Part shown: in pieces, positions 35,459-43,838 of the stretch
Numbering within the stretch: position 1 is the stretch's first letter
Layout of the letters: each line of letters opens with the position of its first letter
Assembly: GCA_017480485.1 (NCBI GenBank)
Contig: JAFVAN010000038.1
Location: forward strand, 1 to 64,000
DNA: 64,000 nt
Direction: 5' to 3'
Source: Ruminococcus sp.
Lineage (GTDB): Bacteria > Bacillota_A > Clostridia > Oscillospirales > Ruminococcaceae
The notes under the pieces: model-generated
The model's input: only the letters and a program-made list of their open reading frames with translations
The model's database searches: none
What the model was told of the DNA's origin: nothing
Program-made: the position numbers and the translations under genes

Positions 35459-35521
35459 AAAAGGACTCCCATCGAAAGGCCGGGCGTATCGGCGCCCCGC
35501 TGGTCAAGATATTTCAGTCTA

Positions 35522-35550
35522 ATTATATCACATCACCATTAAAAAAGCAA
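35522..35550 (-). promoter_or_regulatory. Internal promoter before transferase paralogue 1
   Basis: Minus strand TTGCTT (35550-35545), 17-nt spacer, TATAAT (35527-35522). The -35 lies in a conserved GGGTTGCTTTTT stretch that follows a gctc-stem hairpin, so a weak terminator and a promoter overlap. Confidence 0.65.
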
Positions 35551-35600
35551 CCCTGAGCCGCTTTCACAGCTCCCCTGCTTCAAAAGAGAAGCGCATTATC

Positions 35601-37676
35601 TCAGTAGGTATCGCTGAGCTCAAGGAGTATGTCGGGAGGGCCTGCGTTTTCTCTTTCGGCCAGGTCCTCGCGGTCTCCCGTGAAGTAGTATCCGTAGGCG
35701 GCGCCCTTGTGCTCTTCATCTAAGCACCGCTTAAAGTCGATCTCTCCCACATACTCAAAGCCAAACCGCTGGAAGACAAGCCGCTCTCTCTGCTCGTCCT
35801 CGGGGATATCGAAGATCGGCCGCCCGAAAAGGGCCTCGTCGCCGTCCCTTTCAAGTCCCGCAGCGGCAATGCAGGTGGCAAGATAATCTATGTGGTGTAT
35901 GGGAGCACTTGAGATCTGCATCTCGTCGTGGTGCTCGTTGGCGGTCTTGATGTACCAGATAGGGACGTTGTCCTTTGCACAGTGCACTCCGTGATCTCCC
36001 GTTACAATGATGACCGAGGAGTCATAAAGGCCCATTTCCTTCAGCTGATCCGTATATTCCCTGAGGATCTCCAGGCTGTCGCGCACGCGCTCGGGGATCG
36101 TTCCGCCTGCCTCTCCGTGAGTTCCGTCCAGATGTTCTACAATAAAGTAATTCTCGTCACTATCCGACTTTTTTAGCTTTAGCGCTGCGAGATACTCCTT
36201 GTTTTTCATTATGCAGGCATTTGAATAAACGACCGAGCTGCCAAGCCCATCCACCTTGTCGTAAAACGAAGGCTTTAGGATCATGGGCATATATCTGTAC
36301 GCGGCAAGGGCGTTCAGGTTGGAGGCCCAGTCTTCATATTTTACGTTTACACTATTCTCCCTCTGGAACTCGCAGTTGTCGAAGCATTTGGCATAGGGGG
36401 TGTAGTCGTAGGAAAAGCTTCCGAAAACGTTCACCGTGTAATTCGCTTCATGGAGCCTCGAATAAAACGAGGTGCAGGGCTCCGACGTCCAGCTCTCATC
36501 CACCCATGCGCTAAGCTCGTACTCGGGAGGCTCGGTGGCCCCCGAAAGCATCTGCGGTATCGAGATATACGTTGCATCATACATCATGCAGGCATTGTTG
36601 TAATAGGTGAAGTCTTTAAGGAAATCAAACCTTTCGGGCTCCTGCTCGTAGATGTCATCGAAGAAATGTCTGTCCGCCTCATCAATGATAAATGTAATAA
36701 CATTTTTATTCCCGGAAACAACGAACTGCTCTTCGCCGCTGAGCATATACCGCTCGTGGCCGGAGAGGTTGATGTCAGTAGTAAAGATCATGATAATAAG
36801 CGAGAGCAGCTGTATACCGCCCAGCAGCAGCCCTGCAAACACATGGGCGTTGCGGGCTATGGCGCTGCCCTTGATGGCCTTAACGCGCCCGGAGATCAGC
36901 AGGAACGCTATGGGCAGCAGGAACAGCAGCACCCAGATCACCGTGTTAATTATCTTTTGGGAGGTCATAGAATCCCAGTCCACGGGCTCGCCGATAAAAA
37001 CGGAAAGGCTGCGGTTCATAAAGATATACTGGCAGTACACGCAAAGCGTGAGCCCCACTGCTGCCGCAGACAGCCCTCGGAAAGCCTTGTCGCAGAGCGC
37101 ACAGGCCGCAACGGAAATTATCAGTATCAGAACAGTTGCCTTGACGATGATATACGGCGCAAAGTCCTCAAACACAAACAGCAGGCTTCTTGAATTCACA
37201 AAATACGTCTCCGAGGGGACGTAAACGATGGTGGTAAACAGCAGAGGGAAGACCGCCGCCAGCGCCATGGGAAAATTTTTCGGGTGGGCGCCGTCGGACA
37301 GGAAGCTGAGCAAAACTGCCGAGGCCGTCTCAACAAGGGAAAAGGCGACCACGCCGCAGGCCGCGCAGGCCGCAAGCATATACAGCCTGCTGCCGCCGAC
37401 GCTGCCGTAGAAGCTGCGGGCCGTATACACAAGGGCCAGCAGGGCAATGATATGATAAATGACAGGAAGCTTTATTAGCAGGTCGCTGAGCTTTGCTTTG
37501 TAAAACAAAATGCACAGCAGCAAAATCGCTGTTGCGAATGCGGGGATAGCGGGCTTGTATATGACTGCCATGAAAACCGATGCTGCAAAAAACAGGAGCA
37601 TGAACACAAGGCTGTATATATGGCCGACGGTCTTTGAGCTTGAAAGCGGCCGCAAAAGCAGATTCAATACTGGCAT
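35601..37676 (-). CDS. Membrane-bound alkaline-phosphatase-superfamily transferase, paralogue 2
   Basis: 691 aa from the ATG at 37676 (GGGAG 9 nt upstream; the TTG three codons earlier is less likely). Same layout as its neighbours: ~9 helices then a catalytic domain with NVITFIIDEADRHFF, YDATYISIPQMLSG, FIVEHLDGTHG, VTGDHGVH and HHIDYLATCIAAAGL. The C-terminal ~120 residues are nearly identical among the three copies (IPEDEQRERLVFQR, YYFTGDREDLAERENAGP). The middle region, about residues 380-520, is most divergent and may set acceptor choice. Confidence 0.82.
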   Translation of the reverse strand: MPVLNLLLRPLSSSKTVGHIYSLVFMLLFFAASVFMAVIYKPAIPAFATAILLLCILFYKAKLSDLLIKLPVIYHIIALLALVYTARSFYGSVGGSRLYMLAACAACGVVAFSLVETASAVLLSFLSDGAHPKNFPMALAAVFPLLFTTIVYVPSETYFVNSRSLLFVFEDFAPYIIVKATVLILIISVAACALCDKAFRGLSAAAVGLTLCVYCQYIFMNRSLSVFIGEPVDWDSMTSQKIINTVIWVLLFLLPIAFLLISGRVKAIKGSAIARNAHVFAGLLLGGIQLLSLIIMIFTTDINLSGHERYMLSGEEQFVVSGNKNVITFIIDEADRHFFDDIYEQEPERFDFLKDFTYYNNACMMYDATYISIPQMLSGATEPPEYELSAWVDESWTSEPCTSFYSRLHEANYTVNVFGSFSYDYTPYAKCFDNCEFQRENSVNVKYEDWASNLNALAAYRYMPMILKPSFYDKVDGLGSSVVYSNACIMKNKEYLAALKLKKSDSDENYFIVEHLDGTHGEAGGTIPERVRDSLEILREYTDQLKEMGLYDSSVIIVTGDHGVHCAKDNVPIWYIKTANEHHDEMQISSAPIHHIDYLATCIAAAGLERDGDEALFGRPIFDIPEDEQRERLVFQRFGFEYVGEIDFKRCLDEEHKGAAYGYYFTGDREDLAERENAGPPDILLELSDTY

Positions 37677-37759
37677 AAAAAACAACTCCCGATCAGAAGA
37701 CTATGTCCGCAGGCGGCGCTTAGGTGCCGCCGCCAATGCGCAGCATGGGATATGGCTTT

Positions 37760-37788
37760 ATTATAGCATATCAGTGCCTAAAAAGCAA
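37760..37788 (-). promoter_or_regulatory. Internal promoter before transferase paralogue 2
   Basis: Minus strand TTGCTT (37788-37783), 17-nt spacer, TATAAT (37765-37760), preceded by a gagcag/ctgctc hairpin. Same arrangement as the promoter of paralogue 1. Confidence 0.65.
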
Positions 37789-37824
37789 CCCTGAGCAGCC
37801 GAAGCCTGCTCCCCTGCTTTAACA

Positions 37825-39903
37825 TCAGTAGCCCTCGCTGAGCTCGAGGAGGATGTCGGGAGGGCCGGCTTTTTCTCTTTCCACCAGATCCTCGCGGTCT
37901 CCCGTGAAGTAGTATCCGTAAGCGGCGCCCCTATGGTTGGGATCGACACATATCTTGAAGTCGATATCCCCCACATACTCAAAGCCGTACCGCTGAAAGA
38001 CAAGGCGCTCTCTCTGCTCGTCCTCGGGGATATCGAAGATCGGCCGCCCGAACAGGGCCTCGTCGCCGTCTTTTTCCAGCCCTGCGGCGGCAATGCAGGT
38101 GGCAAGATAATCGGTATGATGTATGGGTGCACCGGAGAACTGCAGCTCGTCATGATGCTCGTTGGCGGTCTTGATGTAAAAGATAGGAGTGCCGTCATAT
38201 CTGTAATGCACGCCGTGATCGGCAGTTACGATGATGACAGACGAATCATAGAGGCCCATTTCCTTCAGCTGGTCGATGTATTCCGTCAATATGTCCAAGC
38301 ATTCGTAAACACGCTCGGAAACAGGCTTGCTTGACCACCTGTGAGTTCCCTCCAGATGCTCAACGATAAAGTAATTCTTATCGCTTTCAGATCTTTCAAG
38401 CTTTAGCGATGCAAGATACGGCTCGTTTTCCATTATGCATTCGTTTAAGAAAACGACCGGTTTGTTCTGCCCATCGTACGCATCATAATATGATCGCTTT
38501 AGAAACAGCGGCATATATCTGTATGCGGCGAGGTTATTCAGATTAGAATACACATCCTCATATTTTACTTTTATAGCGTCCTCGGTCTGGAACTCACAGT
38601 TGTCGAAGCTTTCGGCATAGGGGGTGTAGTAGTCAAGCGAGAAATCGCCGAATACGTTCACCGTGTAATTTGCTTCATGGAGCCTTGAATAAAATGCGGT
38701 GCAGCGCTCCGATGACCAGCTCTCGTCTATCCATTCTTTAATATCGTACTCGGGAGGCTCGTCAGCGCCCGAGAGCATCTGCGGTATCGACAGCCAGGTC
38801 GAATCATACATCATGCAGGTGTTGTTGTAGCAGGTAAAGTCTTTAAGGCATTCAAACCTTTCGGGCTCCTGCTCATAAACATCATCAAAATAATGCCTGT
38901 CTGCTTCGTCAAGAATAAAAGTGATAACGTTTTTATTGCCGGAGACGACAAACTGCTCCTCGTTGTTGAGCATATATCTTTCATGCTTTGAAAGGCTGTG
39001 ATCTGATGTGACGATCAGGACCCCGAGCGAGAGCAGCTGAATGCCGCCGATGAAAAGCCCTGCAAATACATGGGCGTTGCGCGCTATGGCGTTGCCCTTG
39101 ATGGCCTTGATGCGCCCGGAGATAAGCAGGAATGCTATCGGCAGCAGGAACAGAAGTACCCAAATAACAGCATTTATTATTTTTTTAAGGAGCATTGAAT
39201 CCCAGTCTATCGTATCGCCAATAAAGATCGGCAGGTCCTTATTCATAAAGGCATACTGGCAGTACACACAAAACGTAAGCCCCACTGCTGCCGCAGAAGC
39301 TCCCCGAAACGCCTTGTCGCTCAATGCACAGGCGGCTATAGAAGAGATCAGTATGAACGCTATTGCCTTGATAAAAATATACGGTGCAAAATCAAAGAAC
39401 ACAAACAGAAAGTCCTTTGAATTCAGGAAATATGTCTCCGAAGGAACATACACGATGGTTGTAAACAGCAGGGGGAAGGCCGCTGCCAGCGCCATGGGGA
39501 AGTTTTTCGGGTGAGGGCCGTCGGACAGGAAGCTGAGCAGCGCCGCCGAAACGATCTCGATAAGCGAGAAAAAGACCATCCCGCAGGCCGCGGATGAAGC
39601 GAGCATATACAGCTTGCTGCCGTCAACATACAGGTAGAAGCTTCGCGCCATATACGTAAAGGCCAGCAGGGCTATTATATGATATATTATCGGGAGCTTT
39701 ATCAGCAGAGTGTGCAGCTTTATCCTGTAAAACAAAAAGCACAGCAGCAGTAGCACCGCTATGACCACGGGCAGCGGAAGCTGAAAGAAGACGGTCATAA
39801 ACACTGTTGCCGCGCCAAAGAGAAGCATGAACACAAGACCGTATATCAGGCCGAAGGTCTTTGAATCGGATATCGGCCGCAAAAGCAATTTCAATACTGG
39901 CAT
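37825..39903 (-). CDS. Membrane-bound alkaline-phosphatase-superfamily transferase, paralogue 3
   Basis: 692 aa from the ATG at 39903 (GGGAG 9 nt upstream). First of the three tandem copies, 53 nt after ppd and without a private promoter, so it is expressed with the AEP genes. Motifs: NVITFILDEADRHYF, YDSTWLSIPQMLSG, FIVEHLEGTHR, VTADHGVHY, HHTDYLATCIAAAGL. Membrane part and catalytic part as in the other copies. Family relatives transfer phosphoglycerol or phosphoethanolamine outside the membrane. Confidence 0.82.
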   Translation of the reverse strand: MPVLKLLLRPISDSKTFGLIYGLVFMLLFGAATVFMTVFFQLPLPVVIAVLLLLCFLFYRIKLHTLLIKLPIIYHIIALLAFTYMARSFYLYVDGSKLYMLASSAACGMVFFSLIEIVSAALLSFLSDGPHPKNFPMALAAAFPLLFTTIVYVPSETYFLNSKDFLFVFFDFAPYIFIKAIAFILISSIAACALSDKAFRGASAAAVGLTFCVYCQYAFMNKDLPIFIGDTIDWDSMLLKKIINAVIWVLLFLLPIAFLLISGRIKAIKGNAIARNAHVFAGLFIGGIQLLSLGVLIVTSDHSLSKHERYMLNNEEQFVVSGNKNVITFILDEADRHYFDDVYEQEPERFECLKDFTCYNNTCMMYDSTWLSIPQMLSGADEPPEYDIKEWIDESWSSERCTAFYSRLHEANYTVNVFGDFSLDYYTPYAESFDNCEFQTEDAIKVKYEDVYSNLNNLAAYRYMPLFLKRSYYDAYDGQNKPVVFLNECIMENEPYLASLKLERSESDKNYFIVEHLEGTHRWSSKPVSERVYECLDILTEYIDQLKEMGLYDSSVIIVTADHGVHYRYDGTPIFYIKTANEHHDELQFSGAPIHHTDYLATCIAAAGLEKDGDEALFGRPIFDIPEDEQRERLVFQRYGFEYVGDIDFKICVDPNHRGAAYGYYFTGDREDLVEREKAGPPDILLELSEGY

Positions 39904-39956
39904 AAAAAACAACTCCCTATCAAAAGGCCGAGGGTCAGCGGCACTTAGATGCCGGT

Positions 39957-41078
39957 TTATATATTTTTCAGATTCTCCATAAAATTCCGTTTGTTCTCTA
40001 TTGCCGTAGTGGTCGGCCTGCCAAGGTCATCTCTCGCGCCGATGGAGCACTTGACCTCGATAAGGGAAAGCTCATTATTCGCCTTTGCTTCTGCAAGTGC
40101 TGTGTCCAGCCTTTCAAAGCTGTCCACGCTCACCGCATTCGGATAACCGCAGGCCTTGGCCACGCCCACAACGTCGATCTGACCGGCAACCGTAGGCATA
40201 CCGCCCACAGTCTCGTGTGCCGAGTTGTTGATGACAATGTGGACCATATTATTCGGCTTGTTCGCACCGAGCACAGCCATGCTGCCCATATGCATCAGCA
40301 CCGCACCGTCGCCGTCGATGCACCAGAGCTTACTGTCGGGCTTGTTTATCGCAACGCCCAGAGCAATAGAGCTTGAATGGCCCATGGAGCCGACCGTCAG
40401 GAAATCGTACTTGTGGCTCTGGCCGTTGGCTTCTCTGATCTCGAAAAGCTCGCGGCTCGCCTTTCCTGTGGTGCTGACAATCGGGTCCTCGCCGCTGACT
40501 GCAACGATATGGCGGATTATCTCCTCGCGGATCATCGTGTTGTCATTCTTATACTCGACCTTTTCATCATAGCTTATGGCACCCTTGCGAATAACGAAGG
40601 CCACCTGCTTGCCCTTTGCAAGCACAGAATTAAAGCCGTCCATAGCGGCCCTGACCTCGTCCTCGGTGGTGTCCTTGCCAATGATGAAAGTTGAGATATC
40701 CATATCCTCCAGGAGCTTAACGGTGACCTCTCCCTGATAGATATGCTGGGGCTCGTCATGGATTCCCGGCTCGCCGCGCCAGCCAACGATGAAGACCATC
40801 GGGATGGCGTAGACCTTGTCGTTCAGCAGACTTGCCACAGGATTGATGATGTTGCCCTCGCCGCTGTTCTGCATATAGACCACAGGCACCCTGCCCGTGG
40901 CAAGATGATAGCCCGCCGCAAGAGCGGTGCAGTTGCCCTCGTTTGCGGCGATTATGTGGTGCTTACGGTCTATGCCGTAGGTGTTCATCAGGTAGTTGCA
41001 CAGCGCCTTCAGCTGGCTGTCGGGCACCCCGGTGTAAAAGTCTGCGCCTATTATTTCAACAAGTTTTTCGACTTTCAT
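39957..41078 (-). CDS. ppd: Phosphonopyruvate decarboxylase
   Basis: Thiamin-diphosphate enzyme that decarboxylates 3-phosphonopyruvate to phosphonoacetaldehyde, the step that pulls the unfavourable PepM reaction forward. 373 aa, normal length. N-terminal pyrimidine-binding part with FYTGVPDSQLKALCNYL and the Glu of AANEGNC; C-terminal diphosphate-binding motif IDGDGAVLMHMG ... IVINN (GDG at 256-258, NN at 284-285). Starts 9 nt after the cytidylyltransferase gene. Confidence 0.95.
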   Translation of the reverse strand: MKVEKLVEIIGADFYTGVPDSQLKALCNYLMNTYGIDRKHHIIAANEGNCTALAAGYHLATGRVPVVYMQNSGEGNIINPVASLLNDKVYAIPMVFIVGWRGEPGIHDEPQHIYQGEVTVKLLEDMDISTFIIGKDTTEDEVRAAMDGFNSVLAKGKQVAFVIRKGAISYDEKVEYKNDNTMIREEIIRHIVAVSGEDPIVSTTGKASRELFEIREANGQSHKYDFLTVGSMGHSSSIALGVAINKPDSKLWCIDGDGAVLMHMGSMAVLGANKPNNMVHIVINNSAHETVGGMPTVAGQIDVVGVAKACGYPNAVSVDSFERLDTALAEAKANNELSLIEVKCSIGARDDLGRPTTTAIENKRNFMENLKNI

Positions 41079-41087
41079 TTTTGCACC

Positions 41088-41798
41088 TCAATTATATTTC
41101 TCATAGTCCGCATCAAACTCCGCAAGCTCGGCGACCGTATCTATCTCAACGATCTGATCGGCGGTCACGGGGTTTATAACAAGGTCAAGCTTTTTAAGCT
41201 GCTGATCTACTATCTCGTCCCAGTATAGCTGCTCGTGGCCTTCATGGTCGTAGGCCTCTTCAACAGCGTCTGCAATTATCCTTGCGTCCCTCTGCTTGAA
41301 GTAAGAAATGCCGACCATGTTGTAGGTGTCCTTTCCGCCCTTGCCGACTCTGATGATGATCCCGTTCTCATCAAGGTCGAACACCCAGTCGTCCGAATAG
41401 CCCTCCACCATCCTGCCGTAGTAGCAGGACTTGTCCAGCTTTGCCGTAAATATCGACGGGTCAGAAACGTAAAGATCGGCCTCGCAGACAAAGCAGTCGG
41501 CGGTCCTCATCATCTCTCTTGCAGCGTAGATCGAGGAGATGTTGTTTTTCACCGTGTACTCCTTGTTCTCGATGATAGAAACATTCGGATATTTTTCGGC
41601 GAGAAAACCAAACTGCCCGCCAAGGTAGCCAACGACTATGTATATATGCCCGACGCCCCTTGCTTCGAGGCCTTCTATTACAGTATCTATCAAATGGCGG
41701 CCGTGCGCCCTCACAAGGGGCTTCGGCACCCTTTCGGTAAGGGGCGCCATTCTTTTGCCGAGGCCTGCTGCCATTAGTATTGCGATCTCTTTTGACAT
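41088..41798 (-). CDS. pntC: CTP:2-aminoethylphosphonate cytidylyltransferase (PntC/LicC-like)
   Basis: 236-aa MobA-like nucleotidyltransferase of the LicC/PntC family, which makes CMP-activated phosphocholine or AEP. Motifs: LMAAGLGKRMAPLTERVPKPLV (G-rich loop and Lys), VKNNISSIYAAREM, CEADLYV (metal Asp), and LYWDEIV. In an operon holding the whole AEP pathway the substrate is most likely AEP, giving CMP-AEP, or its N-methyl form. Phosphocholine is the main alternative by homology, but no choline uptake or kinase gene is in this operon. Confidence 0.85.
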   Translation of the reverse strand: MSKEIAILMAAGLGKRMAPLTERVPKPLVRAHGRHLIDTVIEGLEARGVGHIYIVVGYLGGQFGFLAEKYPNVSIIENKEYTVKNNISSIYAAREMMRTADCFVCEADLYVSDPSIFTAKLDKSCYYGRMVEGYSDDWVFDLDENGIIIRVGKGGKDTYNMVGISYFKQRDARIIADAVEEAYDHEGHEQLYWDEIVDQQLKKLDLVINPVTADQIVEIDTVAELAEFDADYEKYN

Positions 41799-41807
41799 GA
41801 TCTCTTC

Positions 41808-42518
41808 CTACTTATTCTTGCTCATTATCAGGTGGAAGGTGAAATCATCGTTCCAGTAGCCTTCCATATCGCAGCTGTAAAACTCGAGCTGCATATCGTG
41901 ACCTGCAGCGAAATCCTCAAAAAGCTTTCTGCTGTAGAAGAGCTTCGGAAGATCGCGGTAGCGCTCCTCATAGTCCTCGATCTCGGCCTTCCTGAAAGCA
42001 TGATAAGCGTCCTTCTTTTCAATATCGTGAATATCTATCAGCGCGATGGCGCTGTTGGCCTTGTTGTACATTCTCTCAAGCACGGCCAAGGCGTAATCAT
42101 AGCTTTCAAAATATGAAAAAACAGAGTTTGAGAGGAGGCAATCATACTTCGGCTCTTCGGGCGTGTAGGCCGCCTCCGCACAAAGCAGATCATCCGTGTC
42201 CAGCACTTTTTCGGCTATTGAGATAAGCGCGTTTGAATAGTCAAGTCCGCCGACCCTCCAGCCGTCCTGAGCGAACATAAAAAGATTTGCGCCCGAACCG
42301 CAGCCAACCTCATAGATCGACCTGCTCGATGGTCCGTATTGCAGCAGCTTGTCCTTTGTCGTGTTATACTGCTTGATCAGAGAGTCAAGGGGGATGCCTC
42401 CAACGACATCGAAGCCGTTGCATCTTTTAAGCTCGGCGAACAGCTCGTTTTTATCGGCCTTGTCCAGCACCTCGGCTCTGAGCTCCCGTTTCTCCCAGAT
42501 CTTTTTCCAGTTGTTCAC
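41808..42518 (-). CDS. SAM-dependent methyltransferase of the phosphonate operon
   Basis: ~236-aa class I methyltransferase: motif I YEVGCGSGANLFMFAQ, acidic loop GLDYSNALI, then SNSVFSYFESYDYA. The start is taken at GTG 42518, 9 nt after GGAGG; a GTG three codons upstream is less likely. Between pepM and pntC with gaps of only 9-15 nt. A role in methylating the AEP amino group, or the acceptor sugar, is inference; no metal or B12 motif is present, so C-P methylation by radical chemistry is unlikely. Confidence 0.8.
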   Translation of the reverse strand: MNNWKKIWEKRELRAEVLDKADKNELFAELKRCNGFDVVGGIPLDSLIKQYNTTKDKLLQYGPSSRSIYEVGCGSGANLFMFAQDGWRVGGLDYSNALISIAEKVLDTDDLLCAEAAYTPEEPKYDCLLSNSVFSYFESYDYALAVLERMYNKANSAIALIDIHDIEKKDAYHAFRKAEIEDYEERYRDLPKLFYSRKLFEDFAAGHDMQLEFYSCDMEGYWNDDFTFHLIMSKNK

Positions 42519-42533
42519 AAAGATCACCCTCCA

Positions 42534-43829
42534 TCATATTTCATCTATCAGCGTGATGATATCCTTGATAGGCAGCAGCCTGTCATCAACTTCCTTTGCG
42601 CGGTGATATCTGAGGATATCCTCGGCGGTTTTCTGCATTGCGGGAAAAGCCGAACGTGTCAGCTGGTTCGCATAGATGACGATGTTCACTCCATGAGCTG
42701 CAAGCTCATCCTCAGTGATGATGTCAAAGCTGCTGGGGACTACGACCAAGGGAGTCTTTAAGTCACTTGCTCTGAATTTGTCGCAGAACTCGATTATCTC
42801 GGCAGGGTCCTTTTTGCGGCTGTGTATCATTATGCCGTCAGCCCCCGCCCTTACAAAGGCAAAGGCTCTCTCCAGGGCATCCTCCATCCCTTTTTCAAGG
42901 ATAAGGCTCTCGATACGGGCAATTATCATAAAATCATCCGTGAGCTGGGCCTTTTTTCCTGCGGCGATCTTCGCGCTCATCTCTTCTATAGTCGCCTGCG
43001 TCTGCTCGACCTCTGTTCCGAAGAGGCTGTTCTTTTTAAGCCCCTTCTTGTCCTCGATGATGACAGCGGACACACCCATTCTTTCAAGAGAGCGGACATT
43101 ATATACAAAATGCTCGGTCAGTCCGCCTGTGTCGCCGTCGAAGATAATCGGCTTGGTGGTGACCTCCATGATGTCGTCGATCGTCCTGAAACGCGAGGTC
43201 ATATCGACGAGCTCGATGTCGGGCTTGCCCTTTGCGGTGGAGTCGCACAAGGAGCTGAGCCACATTGCGTCAAACTGGTCAAGCATGCCCTCATGCTCAA
43301 CGACCGTCTTTTCAACGATCAGCCCCGTCAGGCCGCTGTGAGCCTCCATTGCCTTAATTATCGGCGTCATCTCGATAAGCTGGCGGAGGCGCTTCCTTCT
43401 GTACTCCGGCATAGCCAGCTTCTCCCGCAGCTGAAGGTCTATCTTCTTGACCTTCTCGTTATATGTATAGGGAATATCCACAAGCTCTCCGCCGAACTTT
43501 TCCAGCAGCGCGACAACATGAGCCCTTATCGTTCTTTCAGGGCCTTCCTTCCAGTTATCCCCGTGAAGAACATAGTCCGGTCTCAGCTCGGCAATGATGT
43601 CATCATACAGCATATCGTCCTGGATAATGACCTCGTCTACGCCTTCAATATTGCGGTATAGCCTTACTCTTTCCTCCTGGCTGATGGTAGGGAACTTGTT
43701 ATAGCGGATAAGGGCCTTATCGGAAAGGCAGCCAACTACGACCTTTCCCAGCCTCTTGGCTGTGTTGATGACATTCATATGCCCTTCATGGATAACATCT
43801 GTGCAAAAACAAGTATAAGCTGTTTTCAT
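42534..43829 (-). CDS. pepM: Phosphoenolpyruvate mutase with N-terminal cytidylyltransferase domain
   Basis: 431 aa. Residues 1-~135 form a cytidylyltransferase-type fold (HEGH at 14-17, like the TagD/GCT HxGH site). Residues ~145-431 are PEP mutase, which rearranges PEP to phosphonopyruvate, forming the C-P bond. The diagnostic EDKKGLKKNS is at 259-268, and DGDTGG (231-236) supplies metal ligands. The EDKxGxKxNS loop distinguishes PepM from isocitrate-lyase relatives. N-terminal nucleotidyltransferase fusions of PepM are known in other bacteria. Starts 9 nt after the transaminase gene. Confidence 0.96.
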   Translation of the reverse strand: MKTAYTCFCTDVIHEGHMNVINTAKRLGKVVVGCLSDKALIRYNKFPTISQEERVRLYRNIEGVDEVIIQDDMLYDDIIAELRPDYVLHGDNWKEGPERTIRAHVVALLEKFGGELVDIPYTYNEKVKKIDLQLREKLAMPEYRRKRLRQLIEMTPIIKAMEAHSGLTGLIVEKTVVEHEGMLDQFDAMWLSSLCDSTAKGKPDIELVDMTSRFRTIDDIMEVTTKPIIFDGDTGGLTEHFVYNVRSLERMGVSAVIIEDKKGLKKNSLFGTEVEQTQATIEEMSAKIAAGKKAQLTDDFMIIARIESLILEKGMEDALERAFAFVRAGADGIMIHSRKKDPAEIIEFCDKFRASDLKTPLVVVPSSFDIITEDELAAHGVNIVIYANQLTRSAFPAMQKTAEDILRYHRAKEVDDRLLPIKDIITLIDEI

Positions 43830-43838
43830 GTCAACACC

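Noticed and set aside
41088..41798. LicC phosphocholine cytidylyltransferase as the first choice
   Set aside because: Sequence alone does not separate LicC from PntC, but there is no choline kinase or LicD gene in the operon and the complete AEP route is present, so AEP is preferred.
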